Positions 1-9,606 of a stretch of DNA of 60,820 nt are shown here, one piece after another (position 1 is the stretch's first letter; each line of letters starts with the position of its first letter). The stretch spans positions 1-60,820 of the forward strand of contig JAUCBJ010000506.1 of assembly GCA_032718475.1 (NCBI GenBank). The letters run 5' to 3'. Source of the stretch: Nemertoderma westbladi. Lineage: Eukaryota > Xenacoelomorpha > Nemertodermatida > Nemertodermatidae. A program made the position numbers and the translations under genes. The notes under the pieces are model-generated. The model made no database searches and had not been told where the DNA came from. It saw only the letters and a list, made by a program, of their open reading frames with translations.

Positions 1-438
1 CCTGGGCCCAAGCTACAACAACTTCTCACGAGGTCCACCCTAAACCCACCGAAGTGCCCCGCACCCACACACAAGTGCTTTACCTGTACGAATGGCCCTG
101 CACAGTGTACCACTAAGAACGTGGTGTATTCACTCACCTGTAGCCAATGTGGAGAGGTTTATGTAGGCGAAACCAGCACACAAATACGCTCACGCATCTC
201 ACAACACCGTAACGCAGTCAGAAACATCACAGGGAAAGCCACATCAGCCATGAAGGACCACTACATAAAACACCACCCCAACACTACAGATACACAGAGA
301 GAAATACCTTTCAGCATTAGAATTCTAGCACGATGTAAGGATTGGGTAGATAGGAAAATTAAAGAAAAATCATACATCAAGGATATACGACCTAAGATTA
401 ACACACAATACATTAACAATTTTGACACGGGGTGGTAA
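1..438 (+). CDS. PLE polyprotein, C-terminal part (cut by window start)
   Basis: Reading frame is open from base 1 to the TAA at 436-438 and matches the last ~145 codons of the full ORF at 773-3742. It holds the Cys/His linker (CPAPTHKCFTC) and the GIY-YIG endonuclease module (VVY, then VYVGET with the following Arg residues). The GIY-YIG nuclease nicks the target for reverse transcription. The start lies upstream of the window, so whether this copy is complete cannot be known. Confidence 0.9.
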   Translation, partial: PGPKLQQLLTRSTLNPPKCPAPTHKCFTCTNGPAQCTTKNVVYSLTCSQCGEVYVGETSTQIRSRISQHRNAVRNITGKATSAMKDHYIKHHPNTTDTQREIPFSIRILARCKDWVDRKIKEKSYIKDIRPKINTQYINNFDTGW

Positions 439-772
439 CGACTCTGTTATAATTATGTCCGTACAGTAGAAATTGGTGCTATGATTTGTGATTTATAGAT
501 CGGACCCGGTGCTGTTTAATAATGAATTAGTTATAGGTTGGTACAGTAGATCTCTGAATGTGGCATCCTAGGTTGCCATGGTGATGGGGCTACCGGTATG
601 TATTACTGAATTACTGGTTCTTGTGTGCAGTTGGCAGTCTGTAGTAGTGAGTTTGTAGGTAGGTACCTATCAGTTCGTTAAAGGCCTGTTGGCCGCAATA
701 TAACTGAAATTTATTATATACACGGTCACTAGTAAAAGATCCAGTTTACACACACCTTAAAGATTTGAAGCT
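439..772 (+). repeat. PLE pLTR / inter-ORF spacer, copy 1
   Basis: 334-bp non-coding segment between the stop of copy 1 and the ATG of copy 2, repeated at 3743-4076 and 7128-7462. Presumably carries the promoter and 3' processing signals of the element, as pLTRs do. It includes GGCC-TGTT-GGCC, a short hairpin, and GGTAGGTACCTA. I searched for a hammerhead core (CTGATGA ... GAAA), often found in PLE pLTRs, on both strands and did not find one. Confidence 0.85.
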
Positions 773-3742
773 ATGATACCTCCAGTGACCAGGGCGCGCA
801 CCAGTTTTCGTAAATTTAACCTTCCGCTTGATCAGCAGTTTGCCCTATTAGGTATGTGTCTGACAGCAGAAAAGCTAGCCAGACAGCGACTACACACAAA
901 ATTTCTACGCACCTGCCAACAGCACCACAAGTTCCCTCGATTTATAGAGAACTCCATCCACATTAGAATCATGCATCCGAGTTTCCGACGGGTGGTGAGC
1001 AACTTCAAGCAGAAAGCGCTTACTGCAGCAGTACGATCTACGTTCAGTAAACTGAGTAACCTAGAACGTCTCAGAGAAACCCAACGAGCGCGGATACAGC
1101 AGTTCAGCTTGCCTACCACTGTCATAACAGAACTTGTTACCTCGCTCCGCGACATCGAGACCTACACCGCTATAACCACTACACGCACCCATAACAAGAA
1201 ACTTAGTAGGATTACGCCGCATAAAGAACCTACCACTAGACAATCCACGGAGTTGGCGCACAGCAGAGTGTGCGTTATTACATCGACGCCTCTACCAGAA
1301 GGGACACGGAGCCTCCTGAGCAAGGGGCCGAAGTATGCGCTGACGACGCAGGTCAACCCTCGAGTGATGAAGACCGTCGAGGTGGCCTTGGATCGACTCG
1401 CGTACGGTGTCAAATGGAGATACGACATAGAGAATCGCGAACTCGAGACCACGAGTGGAACGGCTAACACCGGGACTACGAGTGGGACGACGGACGCCGG
1501 GACCACCAGTGGAACGACGAACGCCGGGACCGCCAGTGGGACGACGAACGCCGGGACCGCCAGTGGGACGACGCACGCCGGGACCGCCAGTGGGACGACG
1601 AACGCTGGGACCGCCAGTGGGACGACGAACGCCGGGACCGCCAGTGGGACGACGAACGCCGGGACCGCCAGTGGGACGACGAACGCCGGGACCGCCAGTG
1701 GGACGACGCACGCCGGGACCGCCAGTGGGACAACGTACACCGGGACTACAACACCTGGGACCACACCCGGGACCGCCTCGACAACAACGAAGCCGAAGTC
1801 GAAGTTTATGAAGATACCATTCCCAGATGTATACCGATCTAAACCACCATCGATCCCACCATTACTGGAACAAGAATTAGACGAACTCAAGGCCGCCATC
1901 CTCTCGGTTTACTCCAACTATCAGAGGAAGAACCTTCCACCACGTCACAACCTCAGTCGCTGCGAAAGGGAGGCCGTCGAGGCTATACGAACATCCACCG
2001 ACATTATAGTCAAGCGAACCGATAAGAGTGGGGGTTTCGCTGTCCTGGACCGAGCTGGGTATATAGACAAGGTCAAGACTGACATCCTAAGTGATCGGGA
2101 ATCCTATCGCCCGCTAACGAGGGACCCCAACCCGAAGGAATCGTCACGGGTTAAACACGGGATCAAAGGGATACTATGTAAACCCAACCAGCAGTACCTA
2201 TCCGGGCTACTCGTAACCCACCAACCACGCGCTCCAGAACTGTACTGTAACCCAAAGACCCATAAACCCGACAACCCCATGAGGCCGATATCATCAGCCT
2301 GCGGGTCAGCAGCGGAGAAACCAGCGTGGTTGCTCTGCCAGATCCTCACCCAAGCGCTGAAATTCGTTCCGGAGCGACTACGGAACACGAGGGACTTTAT
2401 CGAACGGGTGTCCGAACTGCCGCCATTGTCCCCAGGAGATATTATTTTTAGTACTGACATTAAGGCAATGTACACCAACATACCGGTCGGCGAAGGGATA
2501 GATGTGGTCACAGACTTCATCAACCGGCACAAAGCGGACATCAATATGTTCGGTTTGGATATTACGGATGTTTTTGGGTTATTAACTACGAGCCTGGAAT
2601 GCTCATTTTTCCATTTTGACGGCAAATATTACCTACAAATTAAGGGCATGGGGATGGGGAACAGACTAGCCCCACCCTTTGCGATTATTTACGTACATAG
2701 TATCGAACTAGGGTTTTTAGAGAGGTACCACCTTAAACCCGTGTGCTGGTATAGATTCCTGGATGACGGGTGGTCAATTTGGGAGCATGGGGAAGAAGAG
2801 TTACGCCTGTTCATGGAATACCTTAATTCTTGTCACAAGACTATTAAGTATACCATCGAACAGTCGTACACTAGTATTCCGTTCCTAGATGTCCTAACGA
2901 CAGTCAACCAAGAGGGTAAAATTGACTTTGAACTATATACCAAACCAGCTAATGTAGGGATAATCCTCAATTACTTTAGTAACCACCCCAAATCTATGAT
3001 TAACAACACGGCCCGACAAGCAGTAGCCAGAGGGATACAATACGGATCGACGGAGGGGGGGAGAAACCGAGGGGTTAGCAAGGTCCGACAGCTGTTAATT
3101 AACAACGATTACCCACCCGCGATAGTAGATAAACTCATTCATACAGTACTCCACCCACGTAACAACACACGACACCCACCCCCAGCGGTAGGGACCACAC
3201 CCATACCGTTGGTAGTCCCCTTCATAAATGAAGACATCAAGAGGCAGGTACAGGCGGTAGTCCACAAGTCCCGGTTAGCAGGATGTACTAGAGTAGTGAC
3301 AACCCCTGGGCCCAAGCTACAACAACTTCTCACGAGGTCCACCCTAAACCCACCGAAGTGCCCCGCACCCACACACAAGTGCTTTACCTGTACGAATGGC
3401 CCTGCACAGTGTACCACTAAGAACGTGGTGTATTCACTCACCTGTAGCCAATGTGGAGAGGTTTATGTAGGCGAAACCAGCACACAAATACGCTCACGCA
3501 TCTCACAACACCGTAACGCAGTCAGAAACATCACAGGGAAAGCCACATCAGCCATGAAGGACCACTACATAAAACACCACCCCAACACTACAGATACACA
3601 GAGAGAAATACCTTTCAGCATTAGAATTCTAGCACGATGTAAGGATTGGGTAGATAGGAAAATTAAAGAAAAATCATACATCAAGGATATACGACCTAAG
3701 ATTAACACACAATACATTAACAATTTTGACACGGGGTGGTAA
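773..3742 (+). CDS. PLE reverse transcriptase with GIY-YIG endonuclease
   Basis: 989-residue polyprotein of a Penelope-like retroelement, intact from ATG to TAA. Residues ~1-225 are a basic N-terminal region; ~227-325 are a Thr/Gly-rich tandem repeat of nine residues (GTTNAGTAS). The RT follows: NPKTHKP near 495, a catalytic Asp in STDIKAMYTNIP near 560, GMGMGNRLAPP near 625, and FLDD at 662-665, the PLE form of the YxDD box. A Cys cluster (863-895) joins it to the C-terminal GIY-YIG nuclease (VVY at 885, VYVGET near 898, IRSRISQH near 907). Length and domain order fit endonuclease-bearing PLEs. The Thr/Gly repeat is not part of the usual PLE plan. Catalytic motifs look complete, so the copy may be active. 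Confidence 0.95.
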   Translation: MIPPVTRARTSFRKFNLPLDQQFALLGMCLTAEKLARQRLHTKFLRTCQQHHKFPRFIENSIHIRIMHPSFRRVVSNFKQKALTAAVRSTFSKLSNLERLRETQRARIQQFSLPTTVITELVTSLRDIETYTAITTTRTHNKKLSRITPHKEPTTRQSTELAHSRVCVITSTPLPEGTRSLLSKGPKYALTTQVNPRVMKTVEVALDRLAYGVKWRYDIENRELETTSGTANTGTTSGTTDAGTTSGTTNAGTASGTTNAGTASGTTHAGTASGTTNAGTASGTTNAGTASGTTNAGTASGTTNAGTASGTTHAGTASGTTYTGTTTPGTTPGTASTTTKPKSKFMKIPFPDVYRSKPPSIPPLLEQELDELKAAILSVYSNYQRKNLPPRHNLSRCEREAVEAIRTSTDIIVKRTDKSGGFAVLDRAGYIDKVKTDILSDRESYRPLTRDPNPKESSRVKHGIKGILCKPNQQYLSGLLVTHQPRAPELYCNPKTHKPDNPMRPISSACGSAAEKPAWLLCQILTQALKFVPERLRNTRDFIERVSELPPLSPGDIIFSTDIKAMYTNIPVGEGIDVVTDFINRHKADINMFGLDITDVFGLLTTSLECSFFHFDGKYYLQIKGMGMGNRLAPPFAIIYVHSIELGFLERYHLKPVCWYRFLDDGWSIWEHGEEELRLFMEYLNSCHKTIKYTIEQSYTSIPFLDVLTTVNQEGKIDFELYTKPANVGIILNYFSNHPKSMINNTARQAVARGIQYGSTEGGRNRGVSKVRQLLINNDYPPAIVDKLIHTVLHPRNNTRHPPPAVGTTPIPLVVPFINEDIKRQVQAVVHKSRLAGCTRVVTTPGPKLQQLLTRSTLNPPKCPAPTHKCFTCTNGPAQCTTKNVVYSLTCSQCGEVYVGETSTQIRSRISQHRNAVRNITGKATSAMKDHYIKHHPNTTDTQREIPFSIRILARCKDWVDRKIKEKSYIKDIRPKINTQYINNFDTGW
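1452..1740 (+). repeat. 27-bp coding minisatellite in PLE copy 2
   Basis: About ten 27-bp units (consensus GGGACGACGAACGCCGGGAC plus CGCCAGT), each encoding nine residues. The period is a multiple of three so the ORF stays open. N/H and A/T alternations show slight divergence between units. The same array occurs in copy 3. The minus-strand open frames here are only shadows of this repeat. Confidence 0.92.
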
Positions 3743-4076
3743 CGACTCTGTTATAATTATGTCCGTACAGTAGAAATTGGTGCTATGATTTGTGATTTAT
3801 AGATCGGACCCGGTGCTGTTTAATAATGAATTAGTTATAGGTTGGTACAGTAGATCTCTGAATGTGGCATCCTAGGTTGCCATGGTGATGGGGCTACCGG
3901 TATGTATTACTGAATTACTGGTTCTTGTGTGCAGTTGGCAGTCTGTAGTAGTGAGTTTGTAGGTAGGTACCTATCAGTTCGTTAAAGGCCTGTTGGCCGC
4001 AATATAACTGAAATTTATTATATACACGGTCACTAGTAAAAGATCCAGTTTACACACACCTTAAAGATTTGAAGCT
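3743..4076 (+). repeat. PLE pLTR, copy 2
   Basis: Same 334-bp spacer as 439-772, here between the TAA of the second ORF (3742) and the ATG of the third (4077). By eye I find no base differences from copy 1. It should contain the promoter for the downstream ORF. Confidence 0.85.
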
Positions 4077-7000
4077 ATGATACCTCCAGTGACCAGGGCG
4101 CGCACCAGTTTTCGTAAATTTAACCTTCCGCTTGATCAGCAGTTTGCCCTATTAGGTATGTGTCTGACAGCAGAAAAGCTAGCCAGACAGCGACTACACA
4201 CAAAATTTCTACGCACCTGCCAACAGCACCACAAGTTCCCTCGATTTATAGAGAACTCCATCCACATTAGAATCATGCATCCGAGTTTCCGACGGGTGGT
4301 GAGCAACTTCAAGCAGAAAGCGCTTACTGCAGCAGTACGATCTACGTTCAGTAAACTGAGTAACCTAGAACGTCTCAGAGAAACCCAACGAGCGCGGATA
4401 CAGCAGTTCAGCTTGCCTACCACTGTCATAACAGAACTTGTTACCTCGCTCCGCGACATCGAGACCTACACCGCTATAACCACTACACGCACCCATAACA
4501 AGAAACTTAGTAGGATTACGCCGCATAAAGAACCTACCACTAGACAATCCACGGAGTTGGCGCACAGCAGAGTGTGCGTTATTACATCGACGCCTCTACC
4601 AGAAGGGACACGGAGCCTCCTGAGCAAGGGGCCGAAGTTGGCGCACAGCAGAGTGTGCGTTATTACATCGACGCCTCTACCAGAAGGGACACGGAGCCTC
4701 CTGAGCAAGGGGCCGAAGTATGCGCTGACGACGCAGGTCAACCCTCGAGTGATGAAGACCGTCGAGGTGGCCTTGGATCGACTCGCGTACGGTGTCAAAT
4801 GGAGATACGACATAGAGAATCGCGAACTCGAGACCACGAGTGGAACGGCTAACACCGGGACTACGAGTGGGACGACGGACGCCGGGACCACCAGTGGAAC
4901 GACGAACGCCGGGACCGCCAGTGGGACGACGAACGCCGGGACCGCCAGTGGGACGACGCACGCCGGGACCGCCAGTGGGACGACGAACGCTGGGACCGCC
5001 AGTGGGACGACGAACGCCGGGACCGCCAGTGGGACGACGAACGCCGGGACCGCCAGTGGGACGACGAACGCCGGGACCGCCAGTGGGACGACGCACGCCG
5101 GGACCGCCAGTGGGACAACGTACACCGGGACTACAACACCTGGGACCACACCCGGGACCGCCTCGACAACAACGAAGCCGAAGTCGAAGTTTATGAAGAT
5201 ACCATTCCCAGATGTATACCGATCTAAACCACCATCGATCCCACCATTACTGGAACAAGAATTAGACGAACTCAAGGCCGCCATCCTCTCGGTTTACTCC
5301 AACTATCAGAGGAAGAACCTTCCACCACGTCACAACCTCAGTCGCTGCGAAAGGGAGGCCGTCGAGGCTATACGAACATCCACCGACATTATAGTCAAGC
5401 GAACCGATAAGAGTGGGGGTTTCGCTGTCCTGGACCGAGCTGGGTATATAGACAAGGTCAAGACTGACATCCTAAGTGATCGGGAATCCTATCGCCCGCT
5501 AACGAGGGACCCCAACCCGAAGGAATCGTCACGGGTTAAACACGGGATCAAAGGGATACTATGTAAACCCAACCAGCAGTACCTATCCGGGCTACTCGTA
5601 ACCCACCAACCACGCGCTCCAGAACTGTACTGTAACCCAAAGACCCATAAACCCGACAACCCCATGAGGCCGATATCATCAGCCTGCGGGTCAGCAGCGG
5701 AGAAACCAGCGTGGTTGCTCTGCCAGATCCTCACCCAAGCGCTGAAATTCGTTCCGGAGCGACTACGGAACACGAGGGACTTTATCGAACGGGTGTCCGA
5801 ACTGCCGCCATTGTCCCCAGGAGATATTATTTTTAGTACTGACATTAAGGCAATGTACACCAACATACCGGTCGGCGAAGGGATAGATGTGGTCACAGAC
5901 TTCATCAACCGGCACAAAGCGGACATCAATATGTTCGGTTTGGATATTACGGATGTTTTTGGGTTATTAACTACGAGCCTGGAATGCTCATTTTTCCATT
6001 TTGACGGCAAATATTACCTACAAATTAAGGGCATGGGGATGGGGAACAGACTAGCCCCACCCTTTGCGATTATTTACGTACATAGTATCGAACTAGGGTT
6101 TTTAGAGAGGTACCACCTTAAACCCGTGTGCTGGTATAGATTCCTGGATGACGGGTGGTCAATTTGGGAGCATGGGGAAGAAGAGTTACGCCTGTTCATG
6201 GAATACCTTAATTCTTGTCACAAGACTATTAAGTATACCATCGAACAGTCGTACACTAGTATTCCGTTCCTAGATGTCCTAACGACAGTCAACCAAGAGG
6301 GTAAAATTGACTTTGAACTATATACCAAACCAGCTAATGTAGGGATAATCCTCAATTACTTTAGTAACCACCCCAAATCTATGATTAACAACACGGCCCG
6401 ACAAGCAGTAGCCAGAGGGATACAATACGGATCGACGGAGGGGGGGAGAAACCGAGGGGTTAGCAAGGTCCGACAGCTGTTAATTAACAACGATTACCCA
6501 CCCGCGATAGTAGATAAACTCATTCATACAGTACTCCACCCACGTAACAACACACGACACCCACCCCCAGCGGTAGGGACCACACCCATACCGTTGGTAG
6601 TCCCCTTCATAAATGAAGACATCAAGAGGCAGGTACAGGCGGTAGTCCACAAGTCCCGGTTAGCAGGATGTACTAGAGTAGTGACAACCCCTGGGCCCAA
6701 GCTACAACAACTTCTCACGAGGTCCACCCTAAACCCACCGAAGTGCCCCGCACCCACACACAAGTGCTTTACCTGTACGAATGGCCCTGCACAGTGTACC
6801 ACTAAGAACGTGGTGTATTCACTCACCTGTAGCCAATGTGGAGAGGTTTATGTAGGCGAAACCAGCACACAAATACGCTCACGCATCTCACAACACCGTA
6901 ACGCAGTCAGAAACATCACAGGGAAAGCCACATCAGCCATGAAGGACCACTACATAAAACACCACCCCAACACTACAGATACACAGAGAGAAATACCTTT

Positions 7001-7127
7001 CAGCATTAGAATTCTAGCACGATGTAAGGATTGGGTAGATAGGAAAATTAAAGAAAAATCATACATCAAGGATATACGACCTAAGATTAACACACAATAC
7101 ATTAACAATTTTGACACGGGGTGGTAA
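4077..7127 (+). CDS. PLE reverse transcriptase with GIY-YIG endonuclease, copy with 27-residue duplication
   Basis: 1016-residue polyprotein identical in plan to the 773-3742 ORF: basic N-terminus, Thr/Gly repeat, RT with FLDD, Cys linker, GIY-YIG nuclease, TAA at 7125-7127. The single difference I see is an in-frame tandem duplication of 81 bp (27 codons, beginning LAHSRVCVIT) just before the Thr/Gly repeat. The two copies are otherwise the same in translation, which implies very recent amplification. The ORF is intact and could be functional, although the duplicated segment is new. Confidence 0.95.
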   Translation: MIPPVTRARTSFRKFNLPLDQQFALLGMCLTAEKLARQRLHTKFLRTCQQHHKFPRFIENSIHIRIMHPSFRRVVSNFKQKALTAAVRSTFSKLSNLERLRETQRARIQQFSLPTTVITELVTSLRDIETYTAITTTRTHNKKLSRITPHKEPTTRQSTELAHSRVCVITSTPLPEGTRSLLSKGPKLAHSRVCVITSTPLPEGTRSLLSKGPKYALTTQVNPRVMKTVEVALDRLAYGVKWRYDIENRELETTSGTANTGTTSGTTDAGTTSGTTNAGTASGTTNAGTASGTTHAGTASGTTNAGTASGTTNAGTASGTTNAGTASGTTNAGTASGTTHAGTASGTTYTGTTTPGTTPGTASTTTKPKSKFMKIPFPDVYRSKPPSIPPLLEQELDELKAAILSVYSNYQRKNLPPRHNLSRCEREAVEAIRTSTDIIVKRTDKSGGFAVLDRAGYIDKVKTDILSDRESYRPLTRDPNPKESSRVKHGIKGILCKPNQQYLSGLLVTHQPRAPELYCNPKTHKPDNPMRPISSACGSAAEKPAWLLCQILTQALKFVPERLRNTRDFIERVSELPPLSPGDIIFSTDIKAMYTNIPVGEGIDVVTDFINRHKADINMFGLDITDVFGLLTTSLECSFFHFDGKYYLQIKGMGMGNRLAPPFAIIYVHSIELGFLERYHLKPVCWYRFLDDGWSIWEHGEEELRLFMEYLNSCHKTIKYTIEQSYTSIPFLDVLTTVNQEGKIDFELYTKPANVGIILNYFSNHPKSMINNTARQAVARGIQYGSTEGGRNRGVSKVRQLLINNDYPPAIVDKLIHTVLHPRNNTRHPPPAVGTTPIPLVVPFINEDIKRQVQAVVHKSRLAGCTRVVTTPGPKLQQLLTRSTLNPPKCPAPTHKCFTCTNGPAQCTTKNVVYSLTCSQCGEVYVGETSTQIRSRISQHRNAVRNITGKATSAMKDHYIKHHPNTTDTQREIPFSIRILARCKDWVDRKIKEKSYIKDIRPKINTQYINNFDTGW
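4557..4718 (+). repeat. 81-bp in-frame tandem duplication within PLE copy 3
   Basis: Two perfect consecutive 81-bp units (4557-4637 and 4638-4718), each running from TTGGCGCACAGC to GGGGCCGAAG. Copies 1-2 of the array have the unit once (1253-1333). The multiple-of-three length keeps the frame. Confidence 0.95.
4837..5125 (+). repeat. 27-bp coding minisatellite in PLE copy 3
   Basis: Same Thr/Gly-coding array as at 1452-1740, with the same unit order and number, so the two ORFs have not diverged in repeat count. Confidence 0.92.
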
Positions 7128-7462
7128 CGACTCTGTTATAATTATGTCCGTACAGTAGAAATTGGTGCTATGATTTGTGATTTATAGATCGGACCCGGTG
7201 CTGTTTAATAATGAATTAGTTATAGGTTGGTACAGTAGATCTCTGAATGTGGCATCCTAGGTTGCCATGGTGATGGGGCTACCGGTATGTATTACTGAAT
7301 TACTGGTTCTTGTGTGCAGTTGGCAGTCTGTAGTAGTGAGTTTGTAGGTAGGTACCTATCAGTTCGTTAAAGGCCTGTTGGCCGCAATATAACTGAAATT
7401 TATTATATACACGGTCACTAGTAAAAGATCCAGTTTACACACACCTTAAAGATTTGAAGCTA
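7128..7462 (+). repeat. PLE pLTR, copy 3 (3' end of array)
   Basis: Third copy of the spacer. Similarity stops after GATTTGAAGCTA at 7462, where the other copies continue into the ORF start codon; this marks the 3' boundary of the array. Confidence 0.85.
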
Positions 7463-8442
7463 CAATAGCACAGAAAGGGGGAATATAAATAATGTCAAAC
7501 TGGACGAGACCAGAGGGGTAGGGATTGGTGGAGAACACGGGACATTGTGGAACCGTGGCGATGGACCAACTAATGGGGCTCGTCTGCCACAAGCCGATGG
7601 ACTGGTGCAAGTTCCGCTCCGTATTTATTCTTCTCGGAACTTGCCAAAACAAACAGAACTTGCGAACTCGCTGAAATGGGGAGCGAGACCAGGAAAGTAT
7701 ATCAGTTCCGAAGGGGAGCGATAAAGATATTATCAGAAGAGATATATCTTGAAGGAGGATTGGATAATGATAGGTTTATTAAACCTATTCATTGCCGTGG
7801 TTATCAGAAGAGAACCGACGGCGTTTCTACTATCAGGAGCACCTCTAAATCACAGGAGAGCCTTTAAGGTGGCCTTTGAGGGTCTTGTAGACCACCCGGG
7901 GCTGAAGGGCGAGTTGGTGTACTACGATAGCCGACACCTAGTGGACAGAGAGGTGGTGAGGTGGAAGAGGTGGAAGAAGTTGGAAGCGGATAGAGTCGAG
8001 GAGAGGAGGCTGAAGGAGGTCGCGAGGAGAGAAAGGAGGGAGGCGGCGGAGAGAGAAGCGGATATAAGGGGAGAGGGCGATTTTGGAAGGAAGAGACGGA
8101 GGGAGCTGGCAGGGTGGAAAGTCATGGGTGTAATATATATATATATATTCAAAAATTATTGGAAACTTGTATTACTAATTAATTGCGTTTTTTTAATTAC
8201 AAAAATGATATATTAGCTAGATTTTGCTATTTTTAATATTTTGTGTAGGCTCTACACAATGTTCGTTATTAAATATAGAAAAAAGTTCCAGAACAAATTT
8301 CGAGAACATTTTTTATATAATAGCGGTAACGAACTTGTTCTTAAATAAAAAAAAGAAGCAATTCCAAACATTCTTAGGTCACGTTCACACAACCGAGTCA
8401 AAGTCAAAATTCAAAATGTAAAACACGGATAGTTCTTTTTAC
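7463..8442. other. Flanking region with one unrecognised, highly charged open frame
   Basis: No recognisable element. A plus-strand open frame at 7749-8216 (155 codons) starts with a short hydrophobic stretch and continues into an Arg/Glu-rich segment (VEERRLKEVARRERREAAER). The charged part is encoded by purine-rich DNA (7960-8110) and may be composition rather than a gene. It is followed by a (TA)n run near 8132-8147. I do not assign a function. Confidence 0.4.
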
Positions 8443-9110
8443 AGAACACAGCAGAACACAGTAGAACACAGCAGAACACAATAGAATACAGGCGGAACAT
8501 AGGCGAACACAGCTGTAATTAAAATCTACACCAAAAAATAACACACTTGGGAAAGTACCGGACTTAATCATACAACTGTAAGATGTCAATTACATATTTA
8601 AATTAAATGGCGGTTTTCCATATCCTCCAAAATAAATTACCTGATCAGAGTTGCCCGATCAGCTGTTCGGTTAGGCCTGTTCCTGTTACTAGTCCAGCAG
8701 TCTGCCTGTCAGCCTGTTCCAGTACTGCAGTAGGCCTAGTGCTGTAGAGACATGTACAGACTGTACATTGTACAGGCAGACAGATGTAGGCATTTATCGG
8801 CAATTACCGGGAACAGTGTAGAGTATATTACCAATGTACTGATGTAGGCCTACTCAGCTACCGGTACTGTACTGCTGTAGAACTAACCAACTCTCCATGG
8901 TTACAGGATAATGAGAAGTAATTTATTTTGGAGGATATGGAAACCGCCATTTAATTTAAATATGTAATTGACATCTTACAGTTGTATGATTAAATCCGGT
9001 ACTTTCCCAAGTGTGTTATTTTTTGGTGTAGATTTTAATTACAGCTGTGTTCGCCTATGTTCCGCCTGTATTCTATTGTGTCCTGCTGTGTTCTTCTGTG
9101 TTCTGCGATT
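8443..9110. mobile_element. Fold-back (long inverted repeat) element
   Basis: Left arm 8443-8640 is the near-exact reverse complement of right arm 8918-~9110 (for example CCATATCCTCCAAAATAAAT at the inner left end against its complement at the inner right end). The ~277-bp centre is rich in TAGGCCTA and CAGCCTG words. The outer arms contain short tandem AGAACACAG(C/T) motifs. No transposase is present, so this looks like a non-autonomous fold-back or MITE-type element. Open frames on both arms are artefacts of the symmetry. Confidence 0.8.
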
Positions 9111-9251
9111 TCTATACAAAAAGCAACAATTACTAGCTATAATAAAAAAAATTCGAGAGGAAAATACTAAATTGTGGAGCGGGGTTCGCTTTACCTTATT
9201 ACGCAGGATGGCCCTCTTCGTGTTCAATAAGTTCGAACACATGTGGTAAAC

Positions 9252-9366
9252 AGAATATCACCTGTTCTAGGTGTGATATACGATATATCAACCTTCAGCA
9301 AATAAACTTTGTTTATTTGCTTCAGGTTGATATATCGTATATCACACCTAGAACAGGTGATATTCT
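9252..9366. repeat. Near-perfect 56-bp inverted repeat (hairpin)
   Basis: Left arm 9252-9307 pairs with right arm 9311-9366 around a 3-base loop (TTT), with only about two mismatches near the loop. An RNA or single strand would form a long rod. Likely a MITE remnant; a small-RNA precursor is possible. Confidence 0.9.
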
Positions 9367-9521
9367 CTGTATATCCTAGCACTGTGGCTCATGAAACATA
9401 TATCTCACTGGAATTGATTTTATCCTAAATACGCAATATAAATAATACAATAATATGGTAACAAAAAATAAATACAGTTTTTATTATTATTTATTATTAT
9501 TATCTTATTACTTCATTATTA

Positions 9522-9606
9522 TTTCGAAGTGTTGACATGGCCTTTCGAAGTGTTGACATGGGCACTAAATTCCTTTAGAAGTGTTGACCATTTCTAAGTG
9601 TTGACA
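9522..9606 (+). repeat. Short degenerate tandem repeat
   Basis: Four copies of the core (CG)AAGTGTTGACA, separated by 5-25 variable bases. No gene association seen. Confidence 0.7.

Larger units (their letters stand above)
1..7462 (+). mobile_element. Tandem array of Penelope-like elements (PLE)
   Basis: Three head-to-tail copies of one retroelement. The window opens inside copy 1 (tail of its ORF, 1-438); copy 2 has its ORF at 773-3742 and copy 3 at 4077-7127. Each ORF is followed by the same ~334-bp spacer, the last ending at 7462 where unrelated sequence starts. Offset between copies 1 and 2 is 3304 bp; the later offset of 3385 is explained by an extra 81 bp in copy 3. The head-to-tail arrangement with a repeated pLTR is characteristic of PLEs. 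The encoded proteins are the same apart from the 27-residue insertion, so the array is young. Confidence 0.93.

Noticed and set aside
439-772. Hammerhead ribozyme in the PLE pLTR
   Set aside because: PLE pLTRs often hold one, but no CTGATGA...GAAA core with pairing arms is present on either strand in any of the three copies.
1162-1899. Minus-strand ORFs over the PLE minisatellite
   Set aside because: Repeat-generated open frames antisense to an intact PLE ORF.
7446-7652. Minus-strand ORF at the PLE 3' boundary
   Set aside because: It runs across the element boundary and has no recognisable content.
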